NCBI GenBank assembly: GCA_035291905.1
Contig: DATDRF010000023.1
Span: forward strand, 1 to 5,439
Length of the DNA: 5,439 bases
Direction of reading: 5' to 3'
Origin: JACPLA01 sp035291905
GTDB lineage: Bacteria; Bacteroidota; Ignavibacteria; UBA10030
The notes beneath the pieces are model-generated. The model was not told where the DNA came from. It saw nothing but the letters and a program-made list of their open reading frames with translations, and searched no databases. The translations under genes were made by a program, and so were the position numbers. This document shows positions 5,099 to 5,439 of this stretch, piece by piece (the stretch's first letter is position 1; each line of letters opens with the position of its first letter).

Positions 5099-5439
5099 AT
5101 GAAGATGTACAGCGTTGTGCTGATGTTCCTCCTTTGTGCTGGGTCTTCGATTGCCCAGGATAAACCGGGCCTCCTCGTGCTCGCTCACGGCGGGAGCGGA
5201 ATTTGGGAGCGGATGGTGACAGCTGCAGTAGCCCCGTTAAGACAGAAATATCCGACCGAAATTGCATTTGGAATGGCCGACCCGAAAACCATCCAGAAAG
5301 GGCTGAATAATCTCGAAAAGGAAGGCATACGGTCAGTCGTTGTGGTGCCTCTTTTCATATCCAGCCACAGCCCCATCATCCGGCAGACGGAGTATCTTCT
5401 TGGGCTGCGTGAGGATCTGCCAGATGAGCCGCTTGTTAT
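5099..5439 (+). CDS. CbiX/SirB-family chelatase-like protein with a signal peptide (3' end beyond right edge)
   Basis: The visible 113 residues match class II chelatases, which insert metal into tetrapyrroles (cobalt or iron into sirohydrochlorin) in the cytoplasm. LLVLAHGG (25-32) carries the first metal-binding His (His30) at the end of strand 1. VVVVPLFISSHSPII (80-94) holds the second, His90. The 60-residue spacing is close to that of the two active-site histidines of small CbiX proteins. Unusually, the first 20 residues (MKMYSVVLMFLLCAGSSIAQ) form an apparent Sec signal peptide, with cleavage after Ser-Ile-Ala, so the domain should be periplasmic. An AAGGA at 5083-5087 lies 11 bases before the ATG. 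The gene is 40 bases after the hmuY-like gene and is probably co-transcribed. Its place suggests work on an imported tetrapyrrole, for example removing iron from haem or exchanging metals. Whether a second CbiX-like half follows cannot be seen. Family firm, location likely, reaction unknown. Confidence 0.87.
   Translation, partial: MKMYSVVLMFLLCAGSSIAQDKPGLLVLAHGGSGIWERMVTAAVAPLRQKYPTEIAFGMADPKTIQKGLNNLEKEGIRSVVVVPLFISSHSPIIRQTEYLLGLREDLPDEPLV

Noticed and set aside
4243..5379. Minus-strand frames across the lipoprotein and chelatase genes (up to 162 codons)
   Set aside because: They lie opposite well-supported genes, lack recognisable domains and ribosome binding sites, and are explained by codon bias of the true strand.
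1..5439. CRISPR array, tRNA/rRNA genes, insertion sequence or phage attachment site
   Set aside because: I saw no regularly spaced repeats, no transposase or integrase, no terminal repeats with target duplication and no cloverleaf or ribosomal RNA motifs.

Overview
The window (about 50% GC by eye, tightly packed genes) most resembles a Bacteroidota/Chlorobiota-type genome, possibly an Ignavibacteria-like lineage. The evidence is an outer-membrane TonB-dependent receptor with an N-terminal carboxypeptidase-regulatory-like domain, an HmuY-family surface lipoprotein whose lipobox cysteine is followed by Lys-Glu, and 'Gly/Ser-Ala-Gln' signal-peptide ends. This placement is inference from gene content; no marker gene is present.

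Layout. Bases 1-324 (minus strand) hold most of a PadR-family repressor gene, cut by the left edge. It has a near-consensus sigma70-type promoter whose spacer is filled by a perfect inverted repeat. Bases 325-739 hold no convincing gene: the padR promoter, a weak hairpin and one putative Rrf2 operator. Bases 740-1180 (plus) encode an Rrf2-family regulator with three cysteines placed to bind an Fe-S cluster. The 139-base gap that follows holds a good promoter (TTGACT-N17-TAAATT) overlapped and followed by two more putative Rrf2 operators. From 1320 to the right edge, four genes on the plus strand look like one transcription unit: a seven-helix membrane protein of unknown function (TTG start), a HmuR-like TonB-dependent receptor overlapping it by ATGA, an HmuY-like lipoprotein, and a CbiX/SirB-like chelatase-fold protein that carries a signal peptide and is cut by the right edge.

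How it may work together. HmuY-type lipoproteins capture haem at the cell surface and pass it to a HmuR-type receptor, which moves it across the outer membrane using TonB energy. Next to these two genes, a chelatase-fold protein predicted to be in the periplasm suggests that metal removal or insertion on a tetrapyrrole happens outside the cytoplasm. The Rrf2 protein, with C-x6-C-x5-C, would couple expression to iron, Fe-S, redox or NO status. The three GAC-N7-GTC sites are the only such matches I found reading through the window, and all lie in the two gaps flanking the rrf2 gene. The proposal of an Rrf2-controlled haem or tetrapyrrole capture and periplasmic (de)chelation operon, with an uncharacterised 7-helix protein as first gene, is the most interesting reading. 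The family assignments are firm; the pathway is inference.
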